Source: Dulcicalothrix desertica PCC 7102
Lineage (GTDB): Bacteria; Cyanobacteriota; Cyanobacteriia; Cyanobacteriales; Nostocaceae
Assembly: GCF_003991905.1 (NCBI RefSeq)
Contig: NZ_RSCL01000014.1
Location: 247,657 to 311,656, forward strand
Direction: 5' to 3'
Length of the DNA stretch: 64,000 bases
In this document: positions 1 through 8,895 of the stretch, in pieces
Layout: each line of letters opens with the position of its first letter
Numbering within the stretch: position 1 is the stretch's first letter
Position numbers and translations under genes: made by a program
Notes under the pieces: generated by a model
What the model saw: the letters and a program-made list of their open reading frames with translations, nothing else
What the model was told of the DNA's origin: nothing
The model's database searches: none

Positions 1-954
1 TACATGTTTGCGACAGTCATGACGGCTAAGTTGCAGCGCGACAGGAACCATTGCGGCCATTTCCTCATAACTAGTACAAACCATTCCAGTCACTCCGTGG
101 GCAATAACCTCTGGTACGGCGCCCATATTCATTGCAATCACTGGCGTACCAGTTGCCATTGATTCAATCATAACCAAACCAAAAGGTTCTCGCCATGTAA
201 TTGGAAATAGTGCGAGTGCAGCATTACCTAAAAGTTCGACTTTTTGGGCATTACTAACTTCTCCTAAAAACTCGATATGCTCACCATCAATATGTGGAGC
301 TATCTCGCGTTCAAAGAATTCTGCATCTACTACATCCACTTTTCCAGCCATTTTTAGGTGCCATCCAGTTGCACGCGCAATGTTAATTGCATGTTGCGGG
401 CCTTTTTCGGGTGAAAAGCGTCCTAAGAATGCTAAGTAAGGCTTAGTTAAGAGCGGTTGAGCAATAAATGGATAGTCTTCTAGGTTAATACCGTTGTAAA
501 CTGTATCAACGTAATTAAGGTCTATTTGACGTTGAGTGTTGCTAATGCTAACAAATGGTTGCTTTTTATGATGCGTGTAAACGTTGATATTTTCACTGTT
601 AAAACTGCCATGCAACGTATGCACCGTTGGTGTTGGTACAAAGTTAGCGCTTAGTAATGCCGGAACCCCTACATGGGAGTGAATAATGTCGAATTCCTCA
701 GCGCGCTGATAAACTTGGCTTAGTTCGAGCGTTTCGTATGCCGAATATTCCCGTAAATTTGGGTCTAAACGTAATGCACGCGGACAAACCGCTTCGAGCT
801 TCGCTAGTGTATATGAATCACCTGACGCGAATAAAGTAACATCGTGACCTCGACGTACTAATTCATCTGTCAGACGACTCACTACCAGTTCGATGCCTCC
901 GTAAGTTGGAGGTGGAACCCGTTCCCATAAGGGAGCTACTTGAGCGATTTTCAT
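1..954 (-). CDS. Glycosyltransferase family 4 (GT-B), C-terminus cut by window edge
   Basis: The frame is open from an ATG at 954 to the first base, so about 318 codons are visible and the C-terminus lies outside the window. The N-terminus begins MKIAQVAPLWERVPPPTYGG, with the Gly-Gly-(I/T)-E loop typical of GT4 donor/acceptor clefts. A segment near residue 181 reads GRFSPEKGPQHAI and one near residue 255 reads EPFGLVMIESMATGTPVIA, the E-x7-E nucleotide-sugar binding motif of GT4 enzymes. It should transfer a sugar from a nucleotide donor in the cytoplasm, for example to a lipid or polysaccharide. The acceptor cannot be told from sequence. No neighbour on the same strand suggests a pathway. 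Confidence 0.9.
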   Translation of the reverse strand, partial: MKIAQVAPLWERVPPPTYGGIELVVSRLTDELVRRGHDVTLFASGDSYTLAKLEAVCPRALRLDPNLREYSAYETLELSQVYQRAEEFDIIHSHVGVPALLSANFVPTPTVHTLHGSFNSENINVYTHHKKQPFVSISNTQRQIDLNYVDTVYNGINLEDYPFIAQPLLTKPYLAFLGRFSPEKGPQHAINIARATGWHLKMAGKVDVVDAEFFEREIAPHIDGEHIEFLGEVSNAQKVELLGNAALALFPITWREPFGLVMIESMATGTPVIAMNMGAVPEVIAHGVTGMVCTSYEEMAAMVPVALQLSRHDCRKHV

Positions 955-1489
955 AACTTGTGAAAGGTACAGGTGAAAAGGTCTGATATTTCAGAACCAA
1001 TATTTCAGATGTGGTAGAGCATTTATACTCAGCCACCAACAGTTTACATTAAATCAAGGCACCTACTAGAAAAGATTTTTCCAGTTAACCGTACTTGACG
1101 TTTTCGGTATTTACTGAGTTCTGCTAACCAGTCATTAATCATTAGGTAACTACATTAATAACATTACAATCAACTATGAATACACTTCATCTATCCTGGG
1201 GATCATTGAAAGCAGCACGAGAATATAGGCGAAACAACATGAATTACGATTTATCGCGCGAATATTATACCCTATGCAAAATCTCACAAAATGGAGAGGC
1301 GCCTGTGAACAACAAAAAAACTACGAAAAAAAAATATAACTTTACAAATATCAATTAAGATTTTAGTCAGATGCACTACAAAATTTCATCACTAACTTGT
1401 AATATTAGCGCTATTAATATATCGTTATTAGTCATATCAAAAATACTAATAGTTAATCAATATATAAAAAATTACCTAGATAAAAAATA
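955..1489. other. AT-rich intergenic region
   Basis: This 535-base gap lies between the divergent glycosyltransferase and exonuclease genes and presumably holds both promoters. I found no convincing gene. A 60-codon frame at 1176-1358 ends in a lysine/asparagine run from an A-rich tract and resembles no protein I know. Confidence 0.5.
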
Positions 1490-2272
1490 ATGAAAATTGC
1501 TACTTGGAACGTTAACTCAATTCGCACACGCTTAGAACATGTTGCCGACTGGCTAGAACAAAACCCTGTTGATGTGCTTTGCGTGCAAGAGACCAAAGTT
1601 GTTGACAAAGACTTTCCGCACTCCAAGTTTGAGGCATTAAGTTATCACACATATATATATGGACAAAAATCTTATAACGGAGTTGCGCTACTCAGTAAAA
1701 AGCCACTCGAACAAGTAAGTACAGGTTTCACGAGTATACTTCCCGAATTAGACCCAATATGGGATGAACAAAAACGAGTTATTACAGGTGTAATTGATTC
1801 TTGTCGAATTTTAAATCTCTACGTACCTAATGGTTCCGAAGTCGGTTGTGATAAATACGAATTTAAACTGGGTTGGCTGACCGTACTGCGAAAATACCTG
1901 CAAGCTTTATTATTAGAGAATCCTAACATTTGTATGTGTGGTGACTTTAATATTGCCCTTGAAGATAGGGATATTCACGAAAAAGCCGATATAAAAAATC
2001 ATATTATGTCATCTGATGCCGAACGTCAAGCTCTCAAAAATGTTCTTGAACTAGGTTTTGCGGATGCTTTTCGTAAATTTACGAATGAAGCAGGTCATTA
2101 CAGTTGGTGGGACTACCGCGCAATGGCATTCCGTCGTAATATGGGCTGGCGCATCGACCATCATTACTTAACAACCGAACTATACGAACGCGCAGTAAGT
2201 TGTGTAATTGATAAGGCGCCTCGTAAGCTTGAAAAACCCAGCGACCACGCGCCAGTCATCGTAGAATTTTAA
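1490..2272 (+). CDS. xth: Exodeoxyribonuclease III (AP endonuclease)
   Basis: The 260-residue product is full length for the XthA/ExoA family. Visible active-site pieces are WNVNS at residues 6-10, QETK at 33-36 (Glu34 binds the metal), GDFNIALEDRDIH near 150 (Asp and Asn of the catalytic centre) and the terminal SDHAPV (Asp-His pair). The enzyme cleaves DNA 5' to abasic sites and removes nucleotides from 3' ends during base-excision repair. The ATG at 1490 directly begins the conserved first beta strand (MKIATWNVNS), so the start is secure. The gene appears monocistronic; a repeat-rich gap follows. Confidence 0.95.
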   Translation: MKIATWNVNSIRTRLEHVADWLEQNPVDVLCVQETKVVDKDFPHSKFEALSYHTYIYGQKSYNGVALLSKKPLEQVSTGFTSILPELDPIWDEQKRVITGVIDSCRILNLYVPNGSEVGCDKYEFKLGWLTVLRKYLQALLLENPNICMCGDFNIALEDRDIHEKADIKNHIMSSDAERQALKNVLELGFADAFRKFTNEAGHYSWWDYRAMAFRRNMGWRIDHHYLTTELYERAVSCVIDKAPRKLEKPSDHAPVIVEF

Positions 2273-2284
2273 TCTACTGGTCTT

Positions 2285-2426
2285 TGTCATTAATTTTGGG
2301 GAGTTGGTACAGATTTTGATCCCCCCTATCCCCCCTTGGTAAGGGGGGAAAATAGGGTCATTCTTAGCCCCCTTTATTAAGGGGGGTTGGGGGATTTAAT
2401 TCTACAACCCACCAAAACTTATGACA
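2285..2426. repeat. Possible miniature inverted-repeat element around C/G-rich palindromes
   Basis: Imperfect terminal inverted repeats of about 22 bases flank this stretch: the left end reads TGTCATTAATTTTGGGG and the right end, on the other strand, TGTCATAAGTTTTGGTGGG. Inside, at 2318-2396, are two C-run/G-run palindromes (CCCCCTTNNTAAGGGGG type) of the kind dispersed elsewhere in the window at 36872, 52984 and 54405. A further copy of the end sequence occurs at 63935-63956. No transposase lies inside. The mobile-element reading is inference. Confidence 0.45.
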
Positions 2427-2433
2427 TGAACTA

Positions 2434-2604
2434 CTACTCATGTCGTTCTTGACCTTCTCTGATATTGCGGATTAGTGAGATTGAACTTTCTTGTAAGCCA
2501 GTTCTGCTTTTAATTATTTCACTGCGGGCAACAATTCGTTGATGTGCAGCAATCGCTTTGCGTCGTCGTACTTCTCGTTCGACAGCTTCACGTTCCATAC
2601 TCAT
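2434..2604 (-). CDS. Small basic hypothetical protein, 56 aa
   Basis: A 56-codon frame starts MSMEREAVEREVRRRKAIAA and ends REGQERHE. The product is rich in Arg and Glu and looks helical throughout. Synonymous codon positions look like the neighbours, which favours a real gene, but there is no recognised domain. It could encode a small conserved cyanobacterial protein or be a chance frame. It lies directly beside the inverted-repeat element. Confidence 0.5.
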   Translation of the reverse strand: MSMEREAVEREVRRRKAIAAHQRIVARSEIIKSRTGLQESSISLIRNIREGQERHE

Positions 2605-2748
2605 ACATTTGTATATAACAAAGTAATGATAGCTAATATTGTATCTATCATTGTTCAGTCAAAGCACTTGGAGCATTAATTCGCTCATTCTTTTACAAGT
2701 TATTAAAATTGATGAAGACCCCAAACCCAAAATCTATCTAAAACCCTT

Positions 2749-3624
2749 ATGTTTTTGGTAACAGGAGCAACTGGTGATATCGGGCGCCGCGTAGTGAGGC
2801 TTTTACGCGAATCTGACAAACAAGTACGTGCGTTCGTTCGTTTAAGTTCACATTATGGAGAGTTAGAACATCGAGGAGCCGAGTTATTTATCGGTGACTT
2901 ACGTTTTGAGCGCGACATAAAAAAAGCTTGTCAAGGTGTTCGATATATCATTAGTACTCATGGTTCTGATGGTGATGCACTGGCGTTAGATTACCGCGCG
3001 AACATAGAACTAATTGACCAAGCCAAAGTAAATGGAGTAGAGCATTTTGTATTTATTTCTGTACTAGGTGCAGATAGAGGTTATGAAGATGCACCTGTAT
3101 TTAAGGCAAAACGTGAAGTAGAAAAGTATTTAGTCTCTAGTGGCTTAAATTACACTATTTTACGTCCGGCTGGTTTAGCATCTAATTTATTACCGCTTGC
3201 CGAACGTTTTCGTGAAACCGGGATATATGTACTTATCGGCGACGCTAAAAATCGAACTTCGATAGTTTCTACCGATGATTTGGCGAAAATAGCAGTTAAT
3301 TCAGTTAGTGTTATTGGCGCCCGTAATCAAATTTTTCCTGTCGGTGGGCCTTCAATATTAACCCGTGAAGATATACCGCGTACATTCAGTCGTATTTTTA
3401 ATAAAGAGCCAGTTATAATCAATGCACCATTATTTTTAGTCGATGGGTTCCGGGGTGCATTAGGATTGATTAATCCCCAAGCGCAAAAATCCTTGGGAAC
3501 CTTTAGAACATTGCTAGCAAACGAGTTTTTCTGTAAAACTGAAGAAATTACTAATTTAGAAGCTATTTTCACTTTCCCCCTGGAACCGTTGGAAAGCTTC
3601 TTAAAACGCTATCTTTCAATATAA
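2749..3624 (+). CDS. NmrA/Ycf39-like atypical short-chain reductase
   Basis: The 291-residue protein starts with the Rossmann motif VTGATGDIGRRVV at residues 4-16 (GxxGxxG), then GDLRF near 49 and the core HFVFISVLGAD near 100. It lacks a clear Tyr-x3-Lys catalytic pair, as in NmrA and Ycf39 relatives that bind NAD(P) for regulatory or chaperone roles; cyanobacterial Ycf39 helps photosystem II assembly. The segment LNYTILRPAGLASN near 135 is typical of this family. Whether this is the Ycf39 orthologue or a paralogue cannot be decided by eye. The hlyD-like gene begins 18 bases downstream, so they may be co-transcribed. Confidence 0.75.
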   Translation: MFLVTGATGDIGRRVVRLLRESDKQVRAFVRLSSHYGELEHRGAELFIGDLRFERDIKKACQGVRYIISTHGSDGDALALDYRANIELIDQAKVNGVEHFVFISVLGADRGYEDAPVFKAKREVEKYLVSSGLNYTILRPAGLASNLLPLAERFRETGIYVLIGDAKNRTSIVSTDDLAKIAVNSVSVIGARNQIFPVGGPSILTREDIPRTFSRIFNKEPVIINAPLFLVDGFRGALGLINPQAQKSLGTFRTLLANEFFCKTEEITNLEAIFTFPLEPLESFLKRYLSI

Positions 3625-3641
3625 TACCAATCAAAAATTTT

Positions 3642-5138
3642 ATGCGTTCTCCCTTAGCTGCAAACGCTGCACAAGCACGTCAAACAAAACAAGTATTCGC
3701 TCGACCAGAGGAACAGTTATCTTTTGAATTAGGCAAAGCCGTACAAGAGTTACCACCTCTGTATACAAGATTACTAGCTGGTACAATTACTGCTATAGTT
3801 TTTGGCACTATCGCGTGGGCACATTTTTCTAAAGTTGATGAAGTGGCAACGGCGCCTGGAGAACTGATAGCTTCAACCCAAGTACGTCCTGTAACATCAA
3901 TTGGTAATGGTTCTATTACCGCAGTACGTGTAAAAGAAGGGCAACGTATAGTTAAAGACCAAGTATTAGTCGAACGTGACCCAGAATTTCAGAAATTAGA
4001 TGTAACGCGGTTAGCGCAGTCTGCTAAACTTATTCAACAAGATTTACGGCGCCTTGATGCCGAGCGCACAGGCAATAAAAGTTCTGGAAATCCAATTCAA
4101 GACGAGCTTTTAGCGTCACGCTTACGAGATTTTGAAGCAAAACAAGCTGCTGCGGAAGCTGAAGCAAATAAACAAGCTGCTTTAATAGAGCAAGCAAAAG
4201 TTCGGTTGACTCGCTTGCAAGAAAACTTCGCAAACGCTCAAACTAGTTTTACCAATGCTCAAACAAACCTTGCAAACGCTCGACAACTACGTGAAAAAGT
4301 AGATCAAAACGTAGCACTTGCCAAACAGCGTGAGCAAAGTATGCGTACTTTAATAGGTAATGGCGCCGTTCCACGACTAGACTACCTCGAAGCACAAGAC
4401 CGACTCAACCGTGCAAATGCTGAAACGACCCGTGCTTCCGATGAAATTACAAATAACCAAAATAAAATTACCGAAGCACAAGATAAAGTAACCTCACTAC
4501 AAAAAGATATTGCCGGTCAGGTTCAAGAGATACGCCAAGCGCAAGCTGCTTTTGTGTCCGCTAAAAAGCAATCTGACCGTCTTGCATCTGAACGTCAAAG
4601 CGAAGTATTAACGCAAATCAACAGGCGCCGTGAAGAATATACAGATATAAGCGGGAAACTAGAACAAGCCCGTAAACAAACCGAGTACGAAACCATTAAA
4701 TCACCAGTTGCAGGAACTGTATATAAAGTTAAAGCAACCAAGGGTCCAGTACAAGCGGGTGAAGAATTATTATCAATATTACCTGATGGCGAAGAGCTAA
4801 TGCTGGAAGTAAAAGTTCTTAACCGCGATATTGGTTTTATCCGTCAGGGAATGAAAACTAAAGTCAAAATGGCAACATTCCCCTTCCAAGAGTTCGGTAC
4901 AATTGAAGGTGAGGTTGCTAAAGTCAGCCCGAATGCGATTGTAGATAAAGAACTGGGATTAGTATTTCCGACCCGAATTAAACTGAATAGACACTCAGTG
5001 ATAGTACGGGGAGAAGAAGTACAATTTACGCCTGGTATGACCGCGAATGGCGAAATAGTAACTCGCCAAAAATCAATTTTAACCTTCATTATGGAGCCAA
5101 TTACCCGCAGATTTAGCGAAGCTTTCTCTGTCAGGTAA
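3642..5138 (+). CDS. HlyD-family type I secretion membrane-fusion adaptor
   Basis: The 498-residue protein has one membrane segment near residues 44-62 (LLAGTITAIVFGTIAWAHF). A first half-lipoyl-like strand set follows (TQVRPVTSIGNGSITAVRVK), then a long Gln/Ala-rich coiled coil over roughly residues 120-350. The second half-motif (YETIKSPVAGTVYKVKATKG) and a beta-rich tail complete the usual HlyD order. It should bridge an inner-membrane ABC exporter and an outer-membrane TolC-like pore. No exporter is adjacent, but an HlyB-like one lies 7.7 kb downstream on the same strand, with three protease genes between them. No TolC gene is visible. The start ATG is at 3642. Confidence 0.9.
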   Translation: MRSPLAANAAQARQTKQVFARPEEQLSFELGKAVQELPPLYTRLLAGTITAIVFGTIAWAHFSKVDEVATAPGELIASTQVRPVTSIGNGSITAVRVKEGQRIVKDQVLVERDPEFQKLDVTRLAQSAKLIQQDLRRLDAERTGNKSSGNPIQDELLASRLRDFEAKQAAAEAEANKQAALIEQAKVRLTRLQENFANAQTSFTNAQTNLANARQLREKVDQNVALAKQREQSMRTLIGNGAVPRLDYLEAQDRLNRANAETTRASDEITNNQNKITEAQDKVTSLQKDIAGQVQEIRQAQAAFVSAKKQSDRLASERQSEVLTQINRRREEYTDISGKLEQARKQTEYETIKSPVAGTVYKVKATKGPVQAGEELLSILPDGEELMLEVKVLNRDIGFIRQGMKTKVKMATFPFQEFGTIEGEVAKVSPNAIVDKELGLVFPTRIKLNRHSVIVRGEEVQFTPGMTANGEIVTRQKSILTFIMEPITRRFSEAFSVR

Positions 5139-5159
5139 TTTACAAACGTTACATGTTGT

Positions 5160-5183
5160 AGAGACGTTACATGTAACGTCTCT
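5160..5183. terminator. Perfect 24-base palindrome, likely bidirectional terminator
   Basis: Each arm is AGAGACGTTACA and the palindrome has no mismatch. It sits between the converging adaptor and subtilisin genes, 21 bases past one stop and 10 bases past the other. Related palindromes occur at 8861-8883 and 19734-19761. There is no strong T-run, so termination is inferred from position and symmetry. Confidence 0.55.
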
Positions 5184-5192
5184 CCCAATATC

Positions 5193-6626
5193 CTACGAAG
5201 AAGGTAATAAACGTAAGTATGGTTCATATGGCGCCATAAATATTTTTCCGTAGCGCTCAAAGATATTTTGCGGGTCTTGTGGGTCTGTGGTAGTCATACT
5301 TGAGTAGTCGTCAGATTTGTAAATTGTATTTTCTGTGCTGTATTGGTAAATTGCTGAAGTGCTATTAACGCTGGTGTTTTTAGTGGCACCGTCAAAAACA
5401 ATGGTGTTTTCTGCTGTATCTATTCCACTTGTGTAATTATAAATGTTGCTGCTGTGATTGGTCGATTTGAGACTGTTGGAGAATGGATTAAAACCTGAGA
5501 ATATATCACCAAAATTGAAGCTTGGAATAGTATTGTTACCTTGTCCAGAGTTTTTAGATGTTTCGGCAAGAATTTGTCGAACTTGACTGTCGTTAAGACT
5601 ACGGTTTGCACTTAGCATCAACGCTACCACACCTGCAACGTGAGGGGTTGCCATGCTGGTGCCACTGTAACTTTCATAGCTATTATTGGGAACTGTTGAA
5701 TAAATACTAACTCCCGGCGCCGTTACATAAGTAAGCTGTTGATTTCCGGCACGGTTGGAAAAGTCCGCTAAATTACCATCTTTATCGACTGCTCCAACTG
5801 CTACACCCGTCTTTTCGGCATAGCGTGCGGGATAAATAGGTGATGCTCCACCACTATTACCTGCTGCCATGACAACTATGACACCTTTTCCACTGGCATA
5901 ATTAAGGGCATCTTGCATTGTTTGATTAGCACCACCACCACCAAGACTTAAATTGATAACATTGGCGCCGTGGTCTACTGCATAGTAAATACCCTTGGTT
6001 ATTGAATCATACGAACCAGAACCATTATCATCAAGTACTTTCACTGGCATAATTTTGGCATCGTAAGCAATTCCCGTTACACCATAGTCATTCTTTTCAC
6101 CTGCTATCGTTCCAGAAACGTGAGTTCCATGTCCGTCTCTATCCATTACATCTGAGTTGTTATCTACAAAGTTCCAACCGTGAATGTCTCCTGCATAGCC
6201 ATCGTTTGGGTCATCGTTGGGATTAATCCAAATATTATCTTTTAAATCTACGTGATTAATATCAACTCCTGTATCTAGAACAGCAACGACAACACCTTTG
6301 CCTGTGTACCCTTTTGCCCAAGATTCAGGAGCCTTCAACATATCGGCGCCCCAACCATTACCACCTGTATCAGGCACATCCGCAAAAGGTTGTTGACCAA
6401 TAGATGATGCAACAGCTGCTCCGGCATTCACTAACCCGTAACCATTATTAGAACTGTATGACTGAGACGAAGGTGTATTATTATTGTCATTGAAATTATT
6501 ATAAGAACGACTGCGGCGCCTTAAATCTGTGTATGTATCAGTAGTTAAGCTATCAAATGAAGAACTCGAAGTTAGATTTAGACTATTTTGTAATGCTAAA
6601 TCATTATTCTTATTATTAATAAACAT
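5193..6626 (-). CDS. Subtilisin-like serine protease (S8) without Sec signal
   Basis: The 477-residue protein holds the full S8 triad: Asp in VAVLDTGVD (about residue 118), His in DGHGTHVSGTIAG (about 166) and Ser in GTSMATPHVAG (about 321). The oxyanion Asn lies in MAAGNSGG. About 70 polar residues rich in Ser, Asn and Thr precede the catalytic domain, with an Arg-rich patch (DLRRRSRS), and there is no hydrophobic signal peptide. About 120 further Ser/Thr/Asn-rich residues follow. Secretion, if any, would thus be non-Sec. The gene converges on the HlyD-like adaptor, so that gene and the exporter at 12840 are plausible partners; this is inference. Confidence 0.9.
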   Translation of the reverse strand: MFINNKNNDLALQNSLNLTSSSSFDSLTTDTYTDLRRRSRSYNNFNDNNNTPSSQSYSSNNGYGLVNAGAAVASSIGQQPFADVPDTGGNGWGADMLKAPESWAKGYTGKGVVVAVLDTGVDINHVDLKDNIWINPNDDPNDGYAGDIHGWNFVDNNSDVMDRDGHGTHVSGTIAGEKNDYGVTGIAYDAKIMPVKVLDDNGSGSYDSITKGIYYAVDHGANVINLSLGGGGANQTMQDALNYASGKGVIVVMAAGNSGGASPIYPARYAEKTGVAVGAVDKDGNLADFSNRAGNQQLTYVTAPGVSIYSTVPNNSYESYSGTSMATPHVAGVVALMLSANRSLNDSQVRQILAETSKNSGQGNNTIPSFNFGDIFSGFNPFSNSLKSTNHSSNIYNYTSGIDTAENTIVFDGATKNTSVNSTSAIYQYSTENTIYKSDDYSSMTTTDPQDPQNIFERYGKIFMAPYEPYLRLLPSS

Positions 6627-6730
6627 AGGTATTTATCCTCAAAAATTACTTCCTGTGGCGACATTAAATATTTATAGGACTTACGCTAACAAACTTCCAA
6701 AAATTTAATTATCCATATTGTGGAACAGAT

Positions 6731-6791
6731 TGTGGAACGGGCATCCTTGCCCGTTTAAACTATTGGGCGGGCAAGGATGCCCACCCCACAA
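6731..6791. repeat. Dispersed palindromic repeat pair (GGGCATCC/GGATGCCC family)
   Basis: Two head-to-head copies of a short palindrome (GGGCATCCTTGCCCG and GGGCAAGGATGCCCA) end in CCACAAG. The same unit recurs at 16666, 20342, 24651, 24894, 25899, 33323 and 44013. It lies in the 450-base gap between two protease genes, which otherwise shows only AT-rich sequence. Confidence 0.7.
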
Positions 6792-6997
6792 GAAATGAGT
6801 TATGCACCAACTTTTAATTGTTGCTGAATTTATTTTGGCAATATATTTAAAACAAAAGCTAATATTTCCTAGTAAATAATAACTAGGAATTTAATATTAA
6901 ATTTGCAGCTAGTTTTACAAAAACAGTTGAATGAAATAAGTTTTTTTAAAAATTTTATTGTTAATGGTGAAGATCAGGTTATTAACCTTATATAAAA

Positions 6998-7064
6998 AGA
7001 AACCGGGCTTCTGACCAAAGTTATGATTTTGATTACAAGATATGGATAAAGAAGCCCGGTTTCT
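6998..7064. terminator. Long inverted repeat after the calpain gene
   Basis: The arms AGAAACCGGGCTTCT (6998-7012) and AGAAGCCCGGTTTCT (7050-7064) are perfectly complementary over 15 bases around a loop of 37 bases. The same arms recur at 27502-27567. Here the hairpin lies 13 bases past the stop of the minus-strand calpain gene. It may act as a terminator or be a dispersed repeat; no T-run supports the former. Confidence 0.5.
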
Positions 7065-7076
7065 GGTAGCGTCACG

Positions 7077-8522
7077 TTATGTGCTTAAAAAGGCGCCATC
7101 CCAATAGCTGAAATTGGCTAAAAGTTGATTCCAGTTGAGTTGTAAGATGCTGGGTTTGGATGATAATTCTATTCCCCACGGGTTGAATAGAGTGAATGTT
7201 TGTGTCGAAGCATCATAATTTACTAACGCATATGCGTGAAGAGGAACAATATCTGGCGCCACTCCACTTGACTTAGACCCAAAGCCAATTGATTTACCTA
7301 TACTAATTGCGTCTGTAAGCGATTCTAGGCTTAAAACATTACTCATTGAAACTGTTTGACCTGTAATGTGTGAAAAAGCATCACTGATATAGCCACCCTT
7401 ACCGATACCCGAATAAGAATTAGTACTGTCTTGATAAATCCATCCAGATTCGTTCAGTTGTGCATATGCTTTCTCTGCTAATGCCACCCAGAGTTCATTC
7501 GCAGGATTGTTATAGCTACTACCTTTAGAAGCATAAACAAATTTTCCGGCTAAGTCTGTCGGTAAATATTTATCGACTGTAACGTAGTCTGCGACTTGAT
7601 TACGGAAGAATTTAACAGTGTAAGTGTTGTCACCGTTATCGATAAACATGTTCTCAATCGTAGTTGGTGATTGAATTGCTGTTGCTGCAAGTCCGACTAG
7701 AAAGAAACAGTCATTTATCAGACCTTGTTTAATATCTTGATAATTTACACCATTCTGAAATAGTACACCGCCTGCCTGCTGGTACGTATACGCACTTGTC
7801 GGATAGTCACGTCCTAAAAACCACTTATTTACAAGATTGTCTATTAGAGTACTACTACTACCCGCAGTCAGATTACCTAATGGATTATTCTGATATCTCT
7901 GATTTGCGACATCACCGTTGACTACTTTATTCGTTAATACTTGCACGTATTCTGGTATCCCTAGTCTTGATGCATTACTAACCAAATTCTGTAAGTCTCT
8001 AAATTCAGTGCTATCAACTACACCATTATCTTCAGATGCACGTAATATTCTAATTACTTCACTACGGTCAATTACACCATCGATAGAAAATGATTTTATA
8101 TCCGCACGCAGTTGTGCATCTTGAAATATCGTATCTAACCAAGAAGGACTGCTTTGAGTTGGTGGTGGGACTTCTGGAATCAAGTTAGTACTGTATTGGA
8201 GATTGTATGTGGTAGTCGCGTTTTTGAATCGAAAGACTTTGATGTAATAATTACCTGCTTCCAACGTTATATTTACAGATTCATCTCGCTTACGTCGGTT
8301 GTAAGAACCAGCTAATTCTTGACCGTCGCTGTTCAATACTTGTAGGTTGGCATTTGAATATAAACCGTTGACTGCAAGATTTAGACTACTACGACCACTA
8401 AAATTGAATCGATAATAGTCTTCTGTATTTGCTGCTGATATAGAACCTGCGACAATTTGTGTACTTTGATTAATACTCAAATTTTGAATACTTACATTCT
8501 GTTCAAATAAATTAACCGACAT
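7077..8522 (-). CDS. Calpain-type cysteine protease with PPC-like and EF-hand-like regions
   Basis: I take the ATG at 8522 (MSVNLFEQNVSIQ) rather than an upstream frame extension starting MCLIHII, which lacks a good ribosome site. The 481-residue product starts with a PPC-like beta domain (about 25-110, with EDYYRFNFSGRSSLNL and EAGNYYIKVFRF). A segment near 135-170 follows with two acidic EF-hand-like loops (DGVIDRSEV and DNGVVDSTEF), then a C2-family catalytic domain. Catalytic Cys is in NDCFFLVGL (about 270), His in PLHAYALVNY (about 428) and Asn in NPWG (about 445). There is no Sec signal. The EF-hand-like loops suggest calcium control, which is inference. The N-terminal domain matches that of the next protease gene. 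Confidence 0.88.
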   Translation of the reverse strand: MSVNLFEQNVSIQNLSINQSTQIVAGSISAANTEDYYRFNFSGRSSLNLAVNGLYSNANLQVLNSDGQELAGSYNRRKRDESVNITLEAGNYYIKVFRFKNATTTYNLQYSTNLIPEVPPPTQSSPSWLDTIFQDAQLRADIKSFSIDGVIDRSEVIRILRASEDNGVVDSTEFRDLQNLVSNASRLGIPEYVQVLTNKVVNGDVANQRYQNNPLGNLTAGSSSTLIDNLVNKWFLGRDYPTSAYTYQQAGGVLFQNGVNYQDIKQGLINDCFFLVGLAATAIQSPTTIENMFIDNGDNTYTVKFFRNQVADYVTVDKYLPTDLAGKFVYASKGSSYNNPANELWVALAEKAYAQLNESGWIYQDSTNSYSGIGKGGYISDAFSHITGQTVSMSNVLSLESLTDAISIGKSIGFGSKSSGVAPDIVPLHAYALVNYDASTQTFTLFNPWGIELSSKPSILQLNWNQLLANFSYWDGAFLST

Positions 8523-8820
8523 AACTACTCTTGCTTTATAAATTATATGAATTAAGCACAAAGCACCCTATGCCCCTTGTAATAAAAGGGACTTGCTAGT
8601 CAGCCACTACTATCTTCATGAAATTGTTGAATTTCTATATTGCTGCTTAAATTTACCAAACAGCCACGCGAAATATACGTGATAAAATTTACTAATATAC
8701 TAAGTAATTACCAGGTTAAAAATAATTATGCTAATAAATTTTATACTGAAAAAAAAGTATTAAATTCTACTCTTTTTTTTATAACATACGGATAATGAGT
8801 GTGACAGTATGTTAACTGAC

Positions 8821-8860
8821 AAAAAAACTCCCCTTTATAAGCTCTTTATAAAGAGGAGTA
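8821..8860 (-). terminator. Rho-independent terminator of the second subtilisin gene
   Basis: Read on the minus strand, a 14-base-pair stem with one mismatch (ACTCCTCTTTATAA / TTATAAAGGGGAGT), loop AGAGC, is followed at once by seven T residues. It lies 36 bases beyond the stop of the minus-strand S8 gene. An imperfect copy of the GAGACGTTACATG palindrome (8861-8883) stands between the stop and the stem. Confidence 0.85.
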
Positions 8861-8895
8861 GGAGACGTTACATGTAACATCTTTACTGATTATTT

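Noticed and set aside
1176..1358. 60-codon open frame on the plus strand
   Set aside because: It is rich in Lys and Asn from A-runs, has no clear ribosome site, and shows no protein-like pattern.
4030..4233. Minus-strand frame inside the HlyD gene
   Set aside because: It is a shadow of the Gln/Ala-rich coiled coil and has Leu-rich content expected of the antisense.
5193..6626. Cyanobactin-type processing protease
   Set aside because: The subtilisin is not accompanied by a precursor peptide, YcaO or cyanobactin cyclase genes.
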